Source: Brevibacillus panacihumi W25 (GTDB lineage Bacteria > Bacillota > Bacilli > Brevibacillales > Brevibacillaceae). Taken from it: a stretch of 64,000 nucleotides of DNA. Location: NCBI RefSeq assembly GCF_000503775.1, contig NZ_KI629785.1:434001-498000 (forward strand). The letters are read 5' to 3'. Below the pieces are notes generated by a model. That model searched no databases and was not told the DNA's origin. It was given only the letters and a program-made list of their open reading frames with translations. Position 1 is the first letter of the stretch, and each line of letters starts with the position of its first letter. Of the stretch, positions 50,335 to 58,844 are shown piece after piece. The translations under genes and the position numbers were made by a program.

Positions 50335-51225
50335 CTACTCGATGTTCTGAACTTGCTCTCTCATCTTTTCCAGTTCTGTCTTGATATCGACAGCCAGGTG
50401 CTGAATATGTAAATGATTTGCTTTGGAAGCAATGGTATTTGCTTCCCGGTTCATTTCCTGCAAGAGAAAATCAAGTCCTCGACCTATCGCGTCATCGCGT
50501 CCGAGCTGCTCGGAAAATTGGAGGCAGTGGCTTTGCAGCCGCGTCACCTCTTCGCTGATGTCGCTTCGTTCGGCAAAAATAGCGACTTCCTGCACGATGC
50601 GCTGCGGGTCCAGTTCTACAGATACCTGGTTTAGCATGTCAGCCATTCGCTGTTGAAGACGTTTGCGATACTCCTCGCTGGCCTGTGGAACAAGCTCTTG
50701 AAGCTGGCTTACCCACTCCCTGATCTGCGAAAGCCTCTTGGACAAATCCATTTGGAGTTGGGTTCCCTCCGCTTGTTTCATCGCCAGTAAATCTTCGGCC
50801 GCCGCTCTCACAGCATCAAGGATCCAGTCCCCTGTATCCTTCTCGGCATGTTCTTTGCCATCTTTGGTATGTACGACACCAGGCAAAAGCAGCAGGTCCT
50901 TGGGTGTCAATGGCGTCTCCAGTGAAAAGCGCTCACCCATCTCCCTGGCAATCTGCACGAATTGATTGGCGAGATGCCAATCGATCTCAACTTCCGATCT
51001 CGTCTCGGCCGCTTCCCCTTCCAGCGCAATCGCCACGTCAACGCGTCCGCGCCGAACAAAAGACGCGACCTGTTTGCGAACCGAATCCTCAAGCATTGTC
51101 CAGGCTTTGGGTAAACGAACCAGTATGTCCGAAAAACGATGATTGACCGAACGGATCTCCACCGTTACACGCAATGCTCCTTTTTCATCCTCTTTCCGTC
51201 CATACCCTGTCATGCTTCGTACCAT
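50335..51225 (-). CDS. YicC/YloC family endoribonuclease
   Basis: A 296-residue member of the YicC family. It starts [20 protein letters not shown], has [16 protein letters not shown], and ends with [17 protein letters not shown], all diagnostic. YicC proteins are endoribonucleases that cleave small RNAs in E. coli; the bacillus YloC is less studied. The ATG at 51225 gives the normal N-terminus; the open frame further up (to 51312) looks non-coding. It is the first gene of the minus-strand cluster and diverges from rqcH. Confidence 0.93.
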   Translation of the reverse strand: MVRSMTGYGRKEDEKGALRVTVEIRSVNHRFSDILVRLPKAWTMLEDSVRKQVASFVRRGRVDVAIALEGEAAETRSEVEIDWHLANQFVQIAREMGERFSLETPLTPKDLLLLPGVVHTKDGKEHAEKDTGDWILDAVRAAAEDLLAMKQAEGTQLQMDLSKRLSQIREWVSQLQELVPQASEEYRKRLQQRMADMLNQVSVELDPQRIVQEVAIFAERSDISEEVTRLQSHCLQFSEQLGRDDAIGRGLDFLLQEMNREANTIASKANHLHIQHLAVDIKTELEKMREQVQNIE

Positions 51226-51455
51226 CGCATTCACTTCCGTCACTGGATTCCGTCTCGATTTTGTCGGATTCACGGCAGACAAGCTGCCAAGAGGACTAGG
51301 AGCCACGACCAAAAAATCGTTAATTTATTATAGGAGACAACTATTTGCAGTGTCAACTCATGGAGGTGATAAGGATACAACATTCCTCCCTCTACAGTCG
51401 TTTTATGCTACACTGTGAAGGCATCATGCAACCAATTTGAACGAGGTGAATCCAA

Positions 51456-53183
51456 GTGGCATTCGATGGCGTAGTCACCCGTGCTGTAGCACAGGAATTA
51501 CATAGATTGGTCGGTGGGCGCATATCCAAGATTCATCAGCCCCACCATAGCGATATCGTTTTGCAGGTTCGTACGCAAGGTGAGAACGTCAAGCTCTTGC
51601 TCTCCGCAAATCCCACCTATCCGCGCATCCATGTGACGACAGAGGAGTTTACCAACCCGCTGGAAGCCCCGATGTTCTGCATGCTGCTGCGAAAGCATTG
51701 CGAAGGCGGGATGATCGAATCCATCGAGCAAATCGGCATGGAACGCATCATCCACATCGACGTGCGCACTCGCGATGAGCTGGGAGACACGACGGTGCGC
51801 AGAATCATCATGGAAGTCATGGGAAAACACAGCAACATCATTCTCGTAGATCCCGCTTCCGGTACAATACTGGACAGTGCCATGCACGTCACCCTGGCGA
51901 TCAGCCAGTACCGACAGGTTATTCCGGGCCGTCCCTATGTGTCCCCGCCGGGCCAAAACAAGCGCGATCTCTTTGAAGTAGACAAGATGGCGTTTATCAC
52001 CTCTCTTGACTGGAACACCGGACGCTTGGACAAGCAGCTTGTCGATGCCTATACAGGGGTAAGTCCCCTTTTGGCAAAGGAAATTGTTTATAGAGCGGGA
52101 CTGGCTACACGAGACAGCCTTTGGGAAGCTTTTTCCGCTATCCGGGACGACCTGCTCGCTCAGCGTTATACACCCATGATCGTGACAACCCGGGAGAAAT
52201 CGTATTTTCATGTGGTAGAGCTGACCCACCTTGAAGCGGAAGCCCTCACGCCTTATCCCACGGTCCAGGCTTGCCTGCAGGCTTACTACGAAGGAAAAGC
52301 TCTGCGTGATACGGTCAAGCAGCGCGCCCATGATCTCATCCGCTTCGTCACGGGGGAACGGAACAAGAACGAGAAAAAAATCGAAAAACTCCTGCAGACG
52401 CTAGAAGATGCCAGGGACGCTGAGCAGTTCCGCCTGTACGGTGAAATGATCACGGCCAATATGCATCAAATCAAGCGCGGCGACAAGGAGCTGGTGACTG
52501 TCAATTGGTACGACGAAGCCGGGGGGACCATAACCATTCCACTCGACCCTCTGAAGACTCCGTCGGAAAACCTGCAATCCTATTACAAGCGGTACAACAA
52601 GGCAAAAAACAGCATTCAGGTCGTCAACGAGCAGATCGAGCAAGCAAGAACGGAAATCCTCTACCTCGATGGATTGTTGGGACAGCTGGAGCATGCCAGC
52701 TTGCAGGAGGCCGAAGAAATTCGCGAGGAACTGGTCGAGCAAGGATACATGCGTGACCGCAAAAAACGAGGCATGCGCAAAAAGAAGGATACGAAGCCTG
52801 CTCTAGAAAAATACATTTCTTCTGACGGTACCGAAATACTAGTCGGCAAGAATAACAAGCAAAATGATTATCTGACCAACAAGCTGGCATCTCCTCAAGA
52901 CACCTGGCTGCATACCAAGGATATTCCTGGGTCCCACGTCGTTATCCGTTCACGGCAGTACTCGGAACAAACCTTGCTGGAAGCAGCCAATCTGGCGGCC
53001 TTTTTCAGCCGCGCACAGCAGGGAAGCCAAGTCCCGGTAGACTACACCTTGGTCAAACATGTAAAAAAACCCAGTGGCTCAAAACCGGGATTCTGTATCT
53101 ATGAACAACAAAAAACTGTCTACGTGACACCTGAAGAAGCCTTGGTCCACAGGTTGAAAACGAACGCCAAAGGAAACGCATAG
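51456..53183 (+). CDS. rqcH: Ribosome quality control protein RqcH (NFACT family, YloA)
   Basis: A 575-residue NFACT protein that binds stalled 50S subunits and adds C-terminal alanine tails. The NFACT-N domain starts FDGVVTRAVAQELHRLVGGR. A coiled-coil middle is seen around 275-440 (NEKKIEKLLQTLEDARD). The NFACT-R domain near 455-550 has SSDGTEILVGKNNKQNDYLT and TWLHTKDIPGSHVVIRS. The start is GTG at 51456 after GAGGTGAATCCAA. Older names include fibronectin-binding protein. It diverges from yicC. Confidence 0.95.
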   Translation: MAFDGVVTRAVAQELHRLVGGRISKIHQPHHSDIVLQVRTQGENVKLLLSANPTYPRIHVTTEEFTNPLEAPMFCMLLRKHCEGGMIESIEQIGMERIIHIDVRTRDELGDTTVRRIIMEVMGKHSNIILVDPASGTILDSAMHVTLAISQYRQVIPGRPYVSPPGQNKRDLFEVDKMAFITSLDWNTGRLDKQLVDAYTGVSPLLAKEIVYRAGLATRDSLWEAFSAIRDDLLAQRYTPMIVTTREKSYFHVVELTHLEAEALTPYPTVQACLQAYYEGKALRDTVKQRAHDLIRFVTGERNKNEKKIEKLLQTLEDARDAEQFRLYGEMITANMHQIKRGDKELVTVNWYDEAGGTITIPLDPLKTPSENLQSYYKRYNKAKNSIQVVNEQIEQARTEILYLDGLLGQLEHASLQEAEEIREELVEQGYMRDRKKRGMRKKKDTKPALEKYISSDGTEILVGKNNKQNDYLTNKLASPQDTWLHTKDIPGSHVVIRSRQYSEQTLLEAANLAAFFSRAQQGSQVPVDYTLVKHVKKPSGSKPGFCIYEQQKTVYVTPEEALVHRLKTNAKGNA

Positions 53184-53234
53184 CAGCGGGGGCAACGCTC
53201 ATACTAAGAGCATGTGAAAGGAGGAGTTCCAGAA

Positions 53235-53579
53235 TTGAACATCCTGATCAAGCTCGTATCTAACGGTATTGTGGCGATTCCTGGACTCTGGTGGTCAGGG
53301 ACTTCCCTTGCTTTTGCTATTGTAGCCAGCGTGATTATCAGCCTGATCGCCTACGCGATTGGCGATTTGCTGATCTTGCCCAGTACGAATAATACATTAG
53401 CGACTACAGCGGATTTTATCCTTGTGTTCGCCTTGTTCTGGGCGAGCTGCTCCCTTTTTAATCAGACCTTCGCGTTGTCTGGTCTATTGTTGACATCCTT
53501 GATCATCGGGGTGGAGGAGTATTTCTTCCACGGCTATCTCCAGCGTAAAGGCGTACACCACACCAAACATCCAGGGTGA
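53235..53579 (+). CDS. DUF2512 (YndM-like) membrane protein
   Basis: A 114-residue protein with four membrane helices: VSNGIVAIPGLWW, LAFAIVASVIISLIAYAIGD, TADFILVFALFWASCSL and LSGLLLTSLIIGVEEYFFH. The helix order and the GD(L/W)-lil pattern fit DUF2512. The role is unknown; members are often expressed during sporulation. The TTG at 53235 lies ten bases after AGGAGG and gives the usual MNIL start; an in-frame GTG at 53214 overlaps the ribosome site. Confidence 0.8.
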   Translation: MNILIKLVSNGIVAIPGLWWSGTSLAFAIVASVIISLIAYAIGDLLILPSTNNTLATTADFILVFALFWASCSLFNQTFALSGLLLTSLIIGVEEYFFHGYLQRKGVHHTKHPG

Positions 53580-53600
53580 CTTCCTGAAAGGAGCATCGAA

Positions 53601-54032
53601 ATGAACGTGATTGGCATCATCCAGACAGACTTGAATGAGTTCAGCGTCCTCTTCGATCAACAGCAGCAAGGCGACCAAGGGCAGGGTCAAGATCAGCAGC
53701 AGAGCAATGCCCACAACGGAGAATCACAAAACAGCGAAGAAAACGATTCCATGTTCCTGAGCTTTCTCGACGAACCGATGGGGGGCGGCAATGACAACAA
53801 GTCGGGCTCCCAGCAGCAGCAGGGACAGCAAAAAAACGGCCCCCAAGAAATGACGGTACGCATCAAGGGAATCCCGGAAGGACAAAAGGCAAACTTTTTG
53901 CAGATGTATCAGATTCTCCAGGATGCCAAGGATACCAACTCTCTGCACCAGTCCCTAACCATTGTTCAGCAGGGAGACCAGCAAGGACAGCAAGGTCAAC
54001 AGGGCCAAAAGGGACAGGGAAAAAGCCAGTAA
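53601..54032 (+). CDS. Gln/Gly-rich low-complexity protein
   Basis: A 143-residue protein I cannot assign. The ends are low-complexity: FDQQQQGDQGQGQDQQQSN near residue 18 and GDQQGQQGQQGQKGQGKSQ at the C-terminus. Between them is a short folded-looking core (residues 82-120): MTVRIKGIPEGQKANFLQMY, then QILQDAKDTN. The start ATG follows GAAAGGAGC by eight bases. It lies 22 bp after the DUF2512 gene and is probably co-transcribed. A disordered scaffold or coat-associated role is possible but unproven. Confidence 0.7.
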   Translation: MNVIGIIQTDLNEFSVLFDQQQQGDQGQGQDQQQSNAHNGESQNSEENDSMFLSFLDEPMGGGNDNKSGSQQQQGQQKNGPQEMTVRIKGIPEGQKANFLQMYQILQDAKDTNSLHQSLTIVQQGDQQGQQGQQGQKGQGKSQ

Positions 54033-54082
54033 TCAAGGGAAAGGAATACGTCCAGTCCTGCCTTTCGAAGGGACAGGATACC

Positions 54083-54118
54083 AAAAAAACCACCCGGAAA
54101 CGATGTTCCAGGTGGTTT
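54083..54118 (-). terminator. Terminator of the small RNA
   Basis: AAACCACC and GGTGGTTT enclose TGGAA/TTCCG, followed on the minus strand by seven T. This ends the RNA at about 54083. Confidence 0.88.
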
Positions 54119-54324
54119 CGCATTCTTCGTGTACCCGCTCTGCCGTTGACCTCATGTTTCTATAACCTGCGCTCACACAGGTGGGTGACACTATTTCGCG
54201 CTTCTGCCTTCCCATGCATCCCAACAGGAGGTGGGCTTGACATCTACAGCGAATTTTCGTCTCCCGAATAACACGTATAAGGTTAGAAACATTTACGGCC
54301 TTACGTACATCGCAGGAAGTTGTT
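54083..54324 (-). ncRNA. ssrS: Stand-alone small RNA, probable 6S RNA
   Basis: A transcription unit without a gene. A sigma-A promoter (TTGAGC, 17 bp, TGaTACAGT) is followed about 240 nt later by a strong terminator. The 5' part, CCTGCGATGTACGTAAGG, resembles the 6S RNA start (E. coli CUGAGAUGUUCGCAAGC). The 3' part, GGTTATAGAAACATG then GCGGGTACACGAAG, pairs back with ATGTTTCTAACC and CTTC...TGTAC, giving the long rod with an open centre that lets 6S RNA mimic a promoter and bind RNA polymerase. No minus-strand gene lies downstream, which argues against a riboswitch. The 6S identity is by resemblance only. Confidence 0.6.
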
Positions 54325-54330
54325 GCTCTT

Positions 54331-54359
54331 ACTGTATCACAGAATGCTGAAAGGCTCAA
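54331..54359 (-). promoter_or_regulatory. Sigma-A promoter of the small RNA
   Basis: On the minus strand TTGAGC (54354-54359), a 17-bp spacer, and TACAGT (54331-54336) with a TG one base before it. The predicted start is near 54324. Confidence 0.75.
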
Positions 54360-54378
54360 CGGATATTCTTTCCAGTTG

Positions 54379-55143
54379 TTATCGCTTCATTTTTGCACGA
54401 ATGAGGGCTGCGAACTCCGGATGCTGCAACAAAGCGGGCTGCTGTTCTTTTTCCCACGCCAGCATATGGCCCAGATCATGCTGCAAACTTTGATTGAGCC
54501 CTTCTTTTGTGACGGAATACGCCTTCTTGGGCAATTGCCGCAAGCGTCGAAGCAGGTTCTCGACTTCCTGACCCAGAAGATCAGCCGGGACCGCCTTGTA
54601 GATCAAGCCGATCTGCTCTGCCTCTTCCCCTGAGATCGGATCTGCCAATAGTGCCAAGCGCTTTGCCTGTGCCAGCCCGACTAGACGCGGGAGCAGGTAC
54701 GTCCCGCCAAAATCGGTCGTCAAGCCAATTTGAACAAATGGCTCCTGAAGGCGTGCACTCTTGGCAGCGAGTACAAAATCGGCATGCAAAGCCAAATTCA
54801 ATCCTGCCCCCACCGCTACGCCATCAATAGCAGCTATCACCGGCTTCGGCATCTGGTGTAGACGTGTTAACAAGTCGTTGATGACGGTCAGAGCTTCATG
54901 GGCCTGCCTTTCCTCTTTCAACGATCCGAGCACGCTCAAATCTGCTCCCGAACAGAAGTTGCCTCCTGCACCTTTTAACACGATAAAGTGGGCTTCCTCT
55001 TCTTCAGACGCTTCCACAATCACGTCACGCAATAATCCAAACATCTCGACAGTCAAGGCATTCAACACCTGCGGACGGTTCAGAGTAATGGTCCATACTC
55101 CGTCTCGCTTATCGACAAGAATCTGCTTCTCTTGATCCTCCAT
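54379..55143 (-). CDS. Enoyl-CoA hydratase/isomerase family protein
   Basis: A 254-residue crotonase-fold enzyme. Signs are ITLNRPQVLNALTVEMF at the start, the oxyanion-hole loops LKGAGGNFCSGADLSVLG and AIDGVAVGAGLNLALHADF, and QIGLTTDFGGTYLLPRLVG with the C-terminal helix. Such enzymes hydrate or isomerise acyl-CoA esters, for example in phenylacetate or fatty-acid breakdown. The substrate is not clear. It lies 19 bp after a type III CoA-transferase gene, so the two probably handle the same acid. ATG at 55143 follows GGGGG by eight bases. Confidence 0.92.
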   Translation of the reverse strand: MEDQEKQILVDKRDGVWTITLNRPQVLNALTVEMFGLLRDVIVEASEEEEAHFIVLKGAGGNFCSGADLSVLGSLKEERQAHEALTVINDLLTRLHQMPKPVIAAIDGVAVGAGLNLALHADFVLAAKSARLQEPFVQIGLTTDFGGTYLLPRLVGLAQAKRLALLADPISGEEAEQIGLIYKAVPADLLGQEVENLLRRLRQLPKKAYSVTKEGLNQSLQHDLGHMLAWEKEQQPALLQHPEFAALIRAKMKR

Positions 55144-55161
55144 CTTCACGTCCCCCTTTTA

Positions 55162-56274
55162 TCACTTCTGGACAGGGATGACGCCCATATCTTCCAGGCG
55201 TCGCAATGATGCGTCCGTCATTCTCAGCTTTTTCTTCAGCCATTCATGAGTGTGGTCTTCGTGCCCTACCGGTTCCGCTTCCGGCAATGTATCGGCAATC
55301 TCCCTGCTGCGAGCATAGGCATGCTCCGCCCAATCAGCCCATTCTTCAACCGCAGTCAAGCAGCAGTCCACCTCAGCTCCCAGTTCACTCCATTCCGCTT
55401 GCGTCCGGGACAAAAACAAATCGCGCAACTCCACGTACAAATCATGATTTCCGCTGATTGTTGCGGTGTGCATAGTCTCCCAGTCAGCTCGTCCAACAGC
55501 ACGGCAAAAGTTGCGCCAGAATTTTTCTTCTCTGGCGGCGAGGGCTACATACTGACCTTCAGCTGTCTCATAGACCTGATAAGCCACAAAATCGCGGGAT
55601 GAATCAACTTTTTCCTGTTCTGTGTGGCTGCTCTTTGCAAGAAGGGCTTGTAGGCCTGACCAGTAGGAAAGCAGATCAGCAGATGCGACATCCAGATACG
55701 CGCCACGGCCTGTCCGCTCACGCTGCACCAATGCCGCACAGATCTGTTCGCTGGCATAGACTCCCACCGCGAAATCAGCCAATGGAAGCTCTCCTGCCAC
55801 AGGCCTCCCCTGAGCATCCCGAACGGCGGACAAAAAACCGCTTACGGCCTGGATATTCAAATCACTGCTGCCCAATTGATACAGGTCGCCACTCTGTCCA
55901 TAATGCGTCACAGAACAAAAAATGACAGATGGATGAACCTCCCACAACCGATCATAATCCAACCCCAGATGACGCAAGACGCCAGGGCGATAGCTTTCCA
56001 CCACGACATCCGCTTCCTTGGCCAACGCAAATGCGAGCGATCTTCCCTCCACCGTGCGCAGATTCAGAGAGATGCTCTTTTGATTGCGATGTGAGCGCAA
56101 AATACTTGCACCCGTCTTCCTGTCGGGACCGCCTGCAATAGAGGAAAATGGAGAGGGATCTTGCGGATACGGTTGTACTTCAAGAACCGTAGCCCCAAGT
56201 TCAGCAAGTCGCATGGTACAGATGGGTCCGGGAAGATGGTGCGAAAAATCGACCACAGTAATGCCCGACAGCAT
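55162..56274 (-). CDS. Type III CoA-transferase (CaiB/BaiF family)
   Basis: A 370-residue CoA-transferase. It starts LSGITVVDFSHHLPGPICTM, has LNLRTVEGRSLAFALAKEAD and VVESYRPGVLRHLGLDYD, and the catalytic Asp region GELPLADFAVGVYASEQICA. It moves CoA from one acyl-CoA to a free acid, here probably an acid handled by the next gene's enoyl-CoA hydratase. The ATG at 56274 follows GGGGTGG; the GTG at 56295 overlaps that site. Confidence 0.9.
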   Translation of the reverse strand: MLSGITVVDFSHHLPGPICTMRLAELGATVLEVQPYPQDPSPFSSIAGGPDRKTGASILRSHRNQKSISLNLRTVEGRSLAFALAKEADVVVESYRPGVLRHLGLDYDRLWEVHPSVIFCSVTHYGQSGDLYQLGSSDLNIQAVSGFLSAVRDAQGRPVAGELPLADFAVGVYASEQICAALVQRERTGRGAYLDVASADLLSYWSGLQALLAKSSHTEQEKVDSSRDFVAYQVYETAEGQYVALAAREEKFWRNFCRAVGRADWETMHTATISGNHDLYVELRDLFLSRTQAEWSELGAEVDCCLTAVEEWADWAEHAYARSREIADTLPEAEPVGHEDHTHEWLKKKLRMTDASLRRLEDMGVIPVQK

Positions 56275-56396
56275 GCTGTCACCACCCCGTTTCACCGTTT
56301 ACCTGCAAGATGATTTCGTGGGGCGGGTTTGCTCTTCCTGCTTTTGTTGGAAAATTCCATCATCTTTGGCGAGTCGCTCCATGGGAGCAGGAGGAC

Positions 56397-56753
56397 TTAC
56401 TTGATAAAGCGTATGGTTAGAGGATAGCGGTACATGTTCCCCTCATTGGCCTTGATGCAGGCGAGGATCATACAGACGATCCAGAACACAAAAAGACCAA
56501 AGAGCAGCACAGCACCAATCAACACGAAGATTAACACGGTAGAAATGGCAGCATATATCGTAATCGACAGATTGAAATTCAATGCTTCTTTTCCATGTGC
56601 ATCGACGAAGGCGCTTCCCTCACGCTTGATCAGCCAGATGATCAGCGGTCCAAGAACATTGCCGAGCGGGATAAAGCTGCCGGACAAAGTGGACAGATGC
56701 GCGACCATGGCCCACGTCCGATCCTCCTTGCTCGATGCAAGATACTCATTCAT
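56397..56753 (-). CDS. DUF4870 membrane protein
   Basis: A 118-residue protein with three membrane segments, typical of DUF4870 (Tic20-like). Markers are TWAMVAHLSTLSGSFIPLGN, LGPLIIWLIKREGSAFVDAH, then GKEALNFNLSITIYA and a last part KANEGNMYRYPLTIRF. The function of the family is unknown. The ATG at 56753 follows GGAGGG by six bases. It is a single gene. Confidence 0.9.
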   Translation of the reverse strand: MNEYLASSKEDRTWAMVAHLSTLSGSFIPLGNVLGPLIIWLIKREGSAFVDAHGKEALNFNLSITIYAAISTVLIFVLIGAVLLFGLFVFWIVCMILACIKANEGNMYRYPLTIRFIK

Positions 56754-56838
56754 GCACAACCCTCCATTTTGCAAAAGTAAGATCCTGTATAAAAATATAC
56801 TTCAAAAGGAGCGCAAATAGTCAAAAAAAGGCGAAAAA

Positions 56839-56856
56839 GCGCCAAATAGTTGGCGC
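56839..56856 (-). terminator. Terminator of the Cys/Tyr-rich gene
   Basis: GCGCCAA and TTGGCGC with a four-base loop, followed on the minus strand by TTTTTCGCCTTTTTTTG. Confidence 0.8.
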
Positions 56857-56871
56857 CTTCTCTCGATGAAC

Positions 56872-57090
56872 TTAGTATTTGCTGTCATAACCACCATGAC
56901 TAGAAGAGCCGTATCCGTATCCACCGTATCCACCACAACCGCAACTGTGGCCATGTCCATGACCATAGCTTTTTCTGCATTCGGTTTTGTAATATGGTTT
57001 GTAGTAACAGTGTTTCTTGTAGTATTTCTTTTTGCAGCATTTTTTGTAGTAGCACTTGTGGCAACTAGACTTTCTGCATCCGCAACCCAT
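56872..57090 (-). CDS. Cys/Tyr/Lys/Gly-rich coat-like protein
   Basis: A 72-residue low-complexity protein. It starts MGCGCRKSSCHKCYYKKCC, followed by repeated KKYYKKHCYYKPYYK and then a GHGHGHSCGCGGYGGYGYG tail ending DSKY. It contains at least nine Cys, about 16 Tyr and many His and Lys, so it can cross-link by disulfide or dityrosine bonds and bind metals. This composition is typical of small spore-coat or appendage proteins in bacilli. The start ATG follows AGGAGGGGG. A role in the spore surface is inference; no named family fits. Confidence 0.75.
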   Translation of the reverse strand: MGCGCRKSSCHKCYYKKCCKKKYYKKHCYYKPYYKTECRKSYGHGHGHSCGCGGYGGYGYGSSSHGGYDSKY

Positions 57091-57194
57091 TACCTCACCC
57101 CCTCCTGATCGTTACATCAACAAAGTATGTAGGTAAGTGGTCATCCGCATGGTACACCAGTCTAGTCCCTAGGAAAATCAGCCTTTATCACGAT

Positions 57195-58145
57195 TTACTG
57201 TGTGACAATCTTACGCAGCTTGGTGATGCCGTGGTAATCCGGAATTTCCTGGTATTCTTTCACCTTCGGCAGGGTCAGCAGATGGGGTCGTGTCATGTAT
57301 CCGGGTTTGGAAATATAGACAACATCACAGTTGGCAATCATGTCAAAGACATCAGGGTGATTGGCTTCGATGATGCGCAGTTCCAAATGGTTGATTCCTG
57401 CATTGTGCAAATCCTGAATCATCCCCTCTGCTCCCCGTATGGTCGCACAGATGAGACCCACTTTGGTATGTCGTGGATACGCCTCCATTGCAGGAATGAC
57501 GGTTGTCGGGTCCGGGATAAAATCGAGGCTGACGACGGGCGGAGCTTCCCTCGGCATGATTTGACGCATCTTCATGCTCGCCGATGGATGTGTGACGATG
57601 GCCTTGTACTCCTGCAAAAAGCTGGGGTCCTCCTCCAATCGTTCGGTAAAGTCCTCAAAGGTCCTTCCCTCGACCATGGCGCTTGGCAGATGGTATTGAA
57701 CCAAGCGCAAATACTCTGCCAGCTCCAGTTCGGTATACCGCAAAAACAAAACAGGAAACTGATTCACTTCCTGAACGACAGCGGACAGGACGCGGGAAAA
57801 TTCATCGAGGGAATAACCCATTGCTTTTATTTTGTGCAGGGTTTCTTTCGCCAGCAGAGCCAGATGGGCCGGGTTGCGGGTCATGAGCGGGTCATTGACC
57901 ACATTGCTGACAATAGTCCCCCGTCCTTGCCGAGAATCTACCATCCCTTCCTGCTGCAAGCGCAAGTAGACACTGCGCACGGTATTGTAGTTGATTTTCA
58001 ACTGGGCAGCCAGTTCTCTGACCGTAGGGAGCTGCTCGTGCGGTGACAATTCCCCGCTTCGGATCGAGGCGGCGATCTGTTGATACAGTTGTTCGTGATA
58101 CGAGACATTTGAGTCTTTCTGCAAGGTGAGACGAAACACGGACAC
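57195..58145 (-). CDS. GntR-family transcriptional regulator
   Basis: A 316-residue regulator. The winged-helix DNA-binding domain (about 15-85) is classic GntR: SYHEQLYQQIAASIRSGELS, LPTVRELAAQLKINYNTVR and YLRLQQEGMVDSRQGRGTIV. The C-terminal 230 residues are long and lack an aminotransferase-type PLP lysine motif. They include Rossmann-like strands near 225-300 (VGLICATIRGAEGMIQDL, CDVVYISKPG), so an effector-binding role is likely. It stands alone, and the target is unknown. Confidence 0.88.
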   Translation of the reverse strand: MSVFRLTLQKDSNVSYHEQLYQQIAASIRSGELSPHEQLPTVRELAAQLKINYNTVRSVYLRLQQEGMVDSRQGRGTIVSNVVNDPLMTRNPAHLALLAKETLHKIKAMGYSLDEFSRVLSAVVQEVNQFPVLFLRYTELELAEYLRLVQYHLPSAMVEGRTFEDFTERLEEDPSFLQEYKAIVTHPSASMKMRQIMPREAPPVVSLDFIPDPTTVIPAMEAYPRHTKVGLICATIRGAEGMIQDLHNAGINHLELRIIEANHPDVFDMIANCDVVYISKPGYMTRPHLLTLPKVKEYQEIPDYHGITKLRKIVTQ

Positions 58146-58277
58146 ACCCCTCCGCCTATTAATGATCTAACTGTATATGAATTCGGAATAGAACGTCAAT
58201 ACATAGCCTGGCATGAAGCCTTCGCCTCGGGAGATACTATATGCGGCAAGAGATTCAGCAAGAAGGAAGGTGTATTC

Positions 58278-58448
58278 GTGGGCGAGCAAAGTCGTTTTCG
58301 CGAGGGCGAAAAATCTCCTAAAAACGGCGTCTACATGGAAATTGGCGAGTCCGGATCCAGTGTGCAGGATCCAATGATCATCGAATTGGCCAGAGGAGAA
58401 AAGTTCCCTGCAACCCGCAACAAGAATCGCGTCTGGACGCAAAAATAA
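58278..58448 (+). CDS. YjzC-like small protein, 56 residues
   Basis: A gene found in a gap. GTG at 58278 follows AGGAAGGTG. The protein begins MGEQSRFREGEKSPKNGVY and continues MEIGESGSSVQDP, then LARGEKFPATRNKNRVWTQK at the end. This matches the YjzC family of bacillus proteins, which share the FRxGxKxPxxGxYxEIGE start and the final NRxWT. The function of YjzC is unknown. It is transcribed away from the GntR gene and is followed by a symmetrical hairpin. Confidence 0.85.
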   Translation: MGEQSRFREGEKSPKNGVYMEIGESGSSVQDPMIIELARGEKFPATRNKNRVWTQK

Positions 58449-58460
58449 CAGGCAAGATCA

Positions 58461-58494
58461 AGAAGAACCAACCGCTGCGCATGTTGGTTCTTCT
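58461..58494. terminator. Symmetrical hairpin after the YjzC-like gene
   Basis: AGAAGAACCAAC and GTTGGTTCTTCT form a perfect 12-bp stem with a 10-base loop between convergent genes. No long T run follows, so termination is likely but not certain. Confidence 0.6.
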
Positions 58495-58511
58495 GCTGCC
58501 TAATTATGTAG

Positions 58512-58757
58512 TTAGCTGTCTTCGCGGTCATCCTCGTCCGTCTCATCTTCTTCGTCATCTTGTACATATATGATCGTGACTCCGAGGCTCTCCAGCAGTT
58601 GAAGCACTTCTCGATTGAGGTCCGGGTCGAGCAGCAAGCCCAGACTTTCCGCCAATTCCAGCTCCTCCAAATCTCCATTTTCCGCATCCTCAATCAATTC
58701 GATGACCTCGGTCATCTGGTTGTTTTCCAGTACCTTCAGCAATTCATCTCTTGTCAT
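58512..58757 (-). CDS. Acidic protein resembling sigma-70 region 1.1
   Basis: An 81-residue acidic protein. It has a helical part (TRDELLKVLENNQMTEVIEL), a Leu/Glu-rich middle, then NREVLQLLESLGVTIIYVQ and an acidic tail (DDEEDETDEDDREDS). The last half looks like the end of sigma-70 region 1.1, where a helix is followed by LGIEIV(D/S)-type strand and an acidic linker. Region 1.1 normally blocks sigma from binding DNA when free. A stand-alone version could modulate RNA polymerase, but this is inference. ATG at 58757 follows GAGGTG. It diverges from the DUF309 gene. Confidence 0.65.
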   Translation of the reverse strand: MTRDELLKVLENNQMTEVIELIEDAENGDLEELELAESLGLLLDPDLNREVLQLLESLGVTIIYVQDDEEDETDEDDREDS

Positions 58758-58844
58758 TTCTTCTTCGCACCTCGATTTCAACGGTCTATCCTTTATAATA
58801 GTATACAAGACGACCGTTGAAAACCAAGCTGTGAGGTGATTGGA

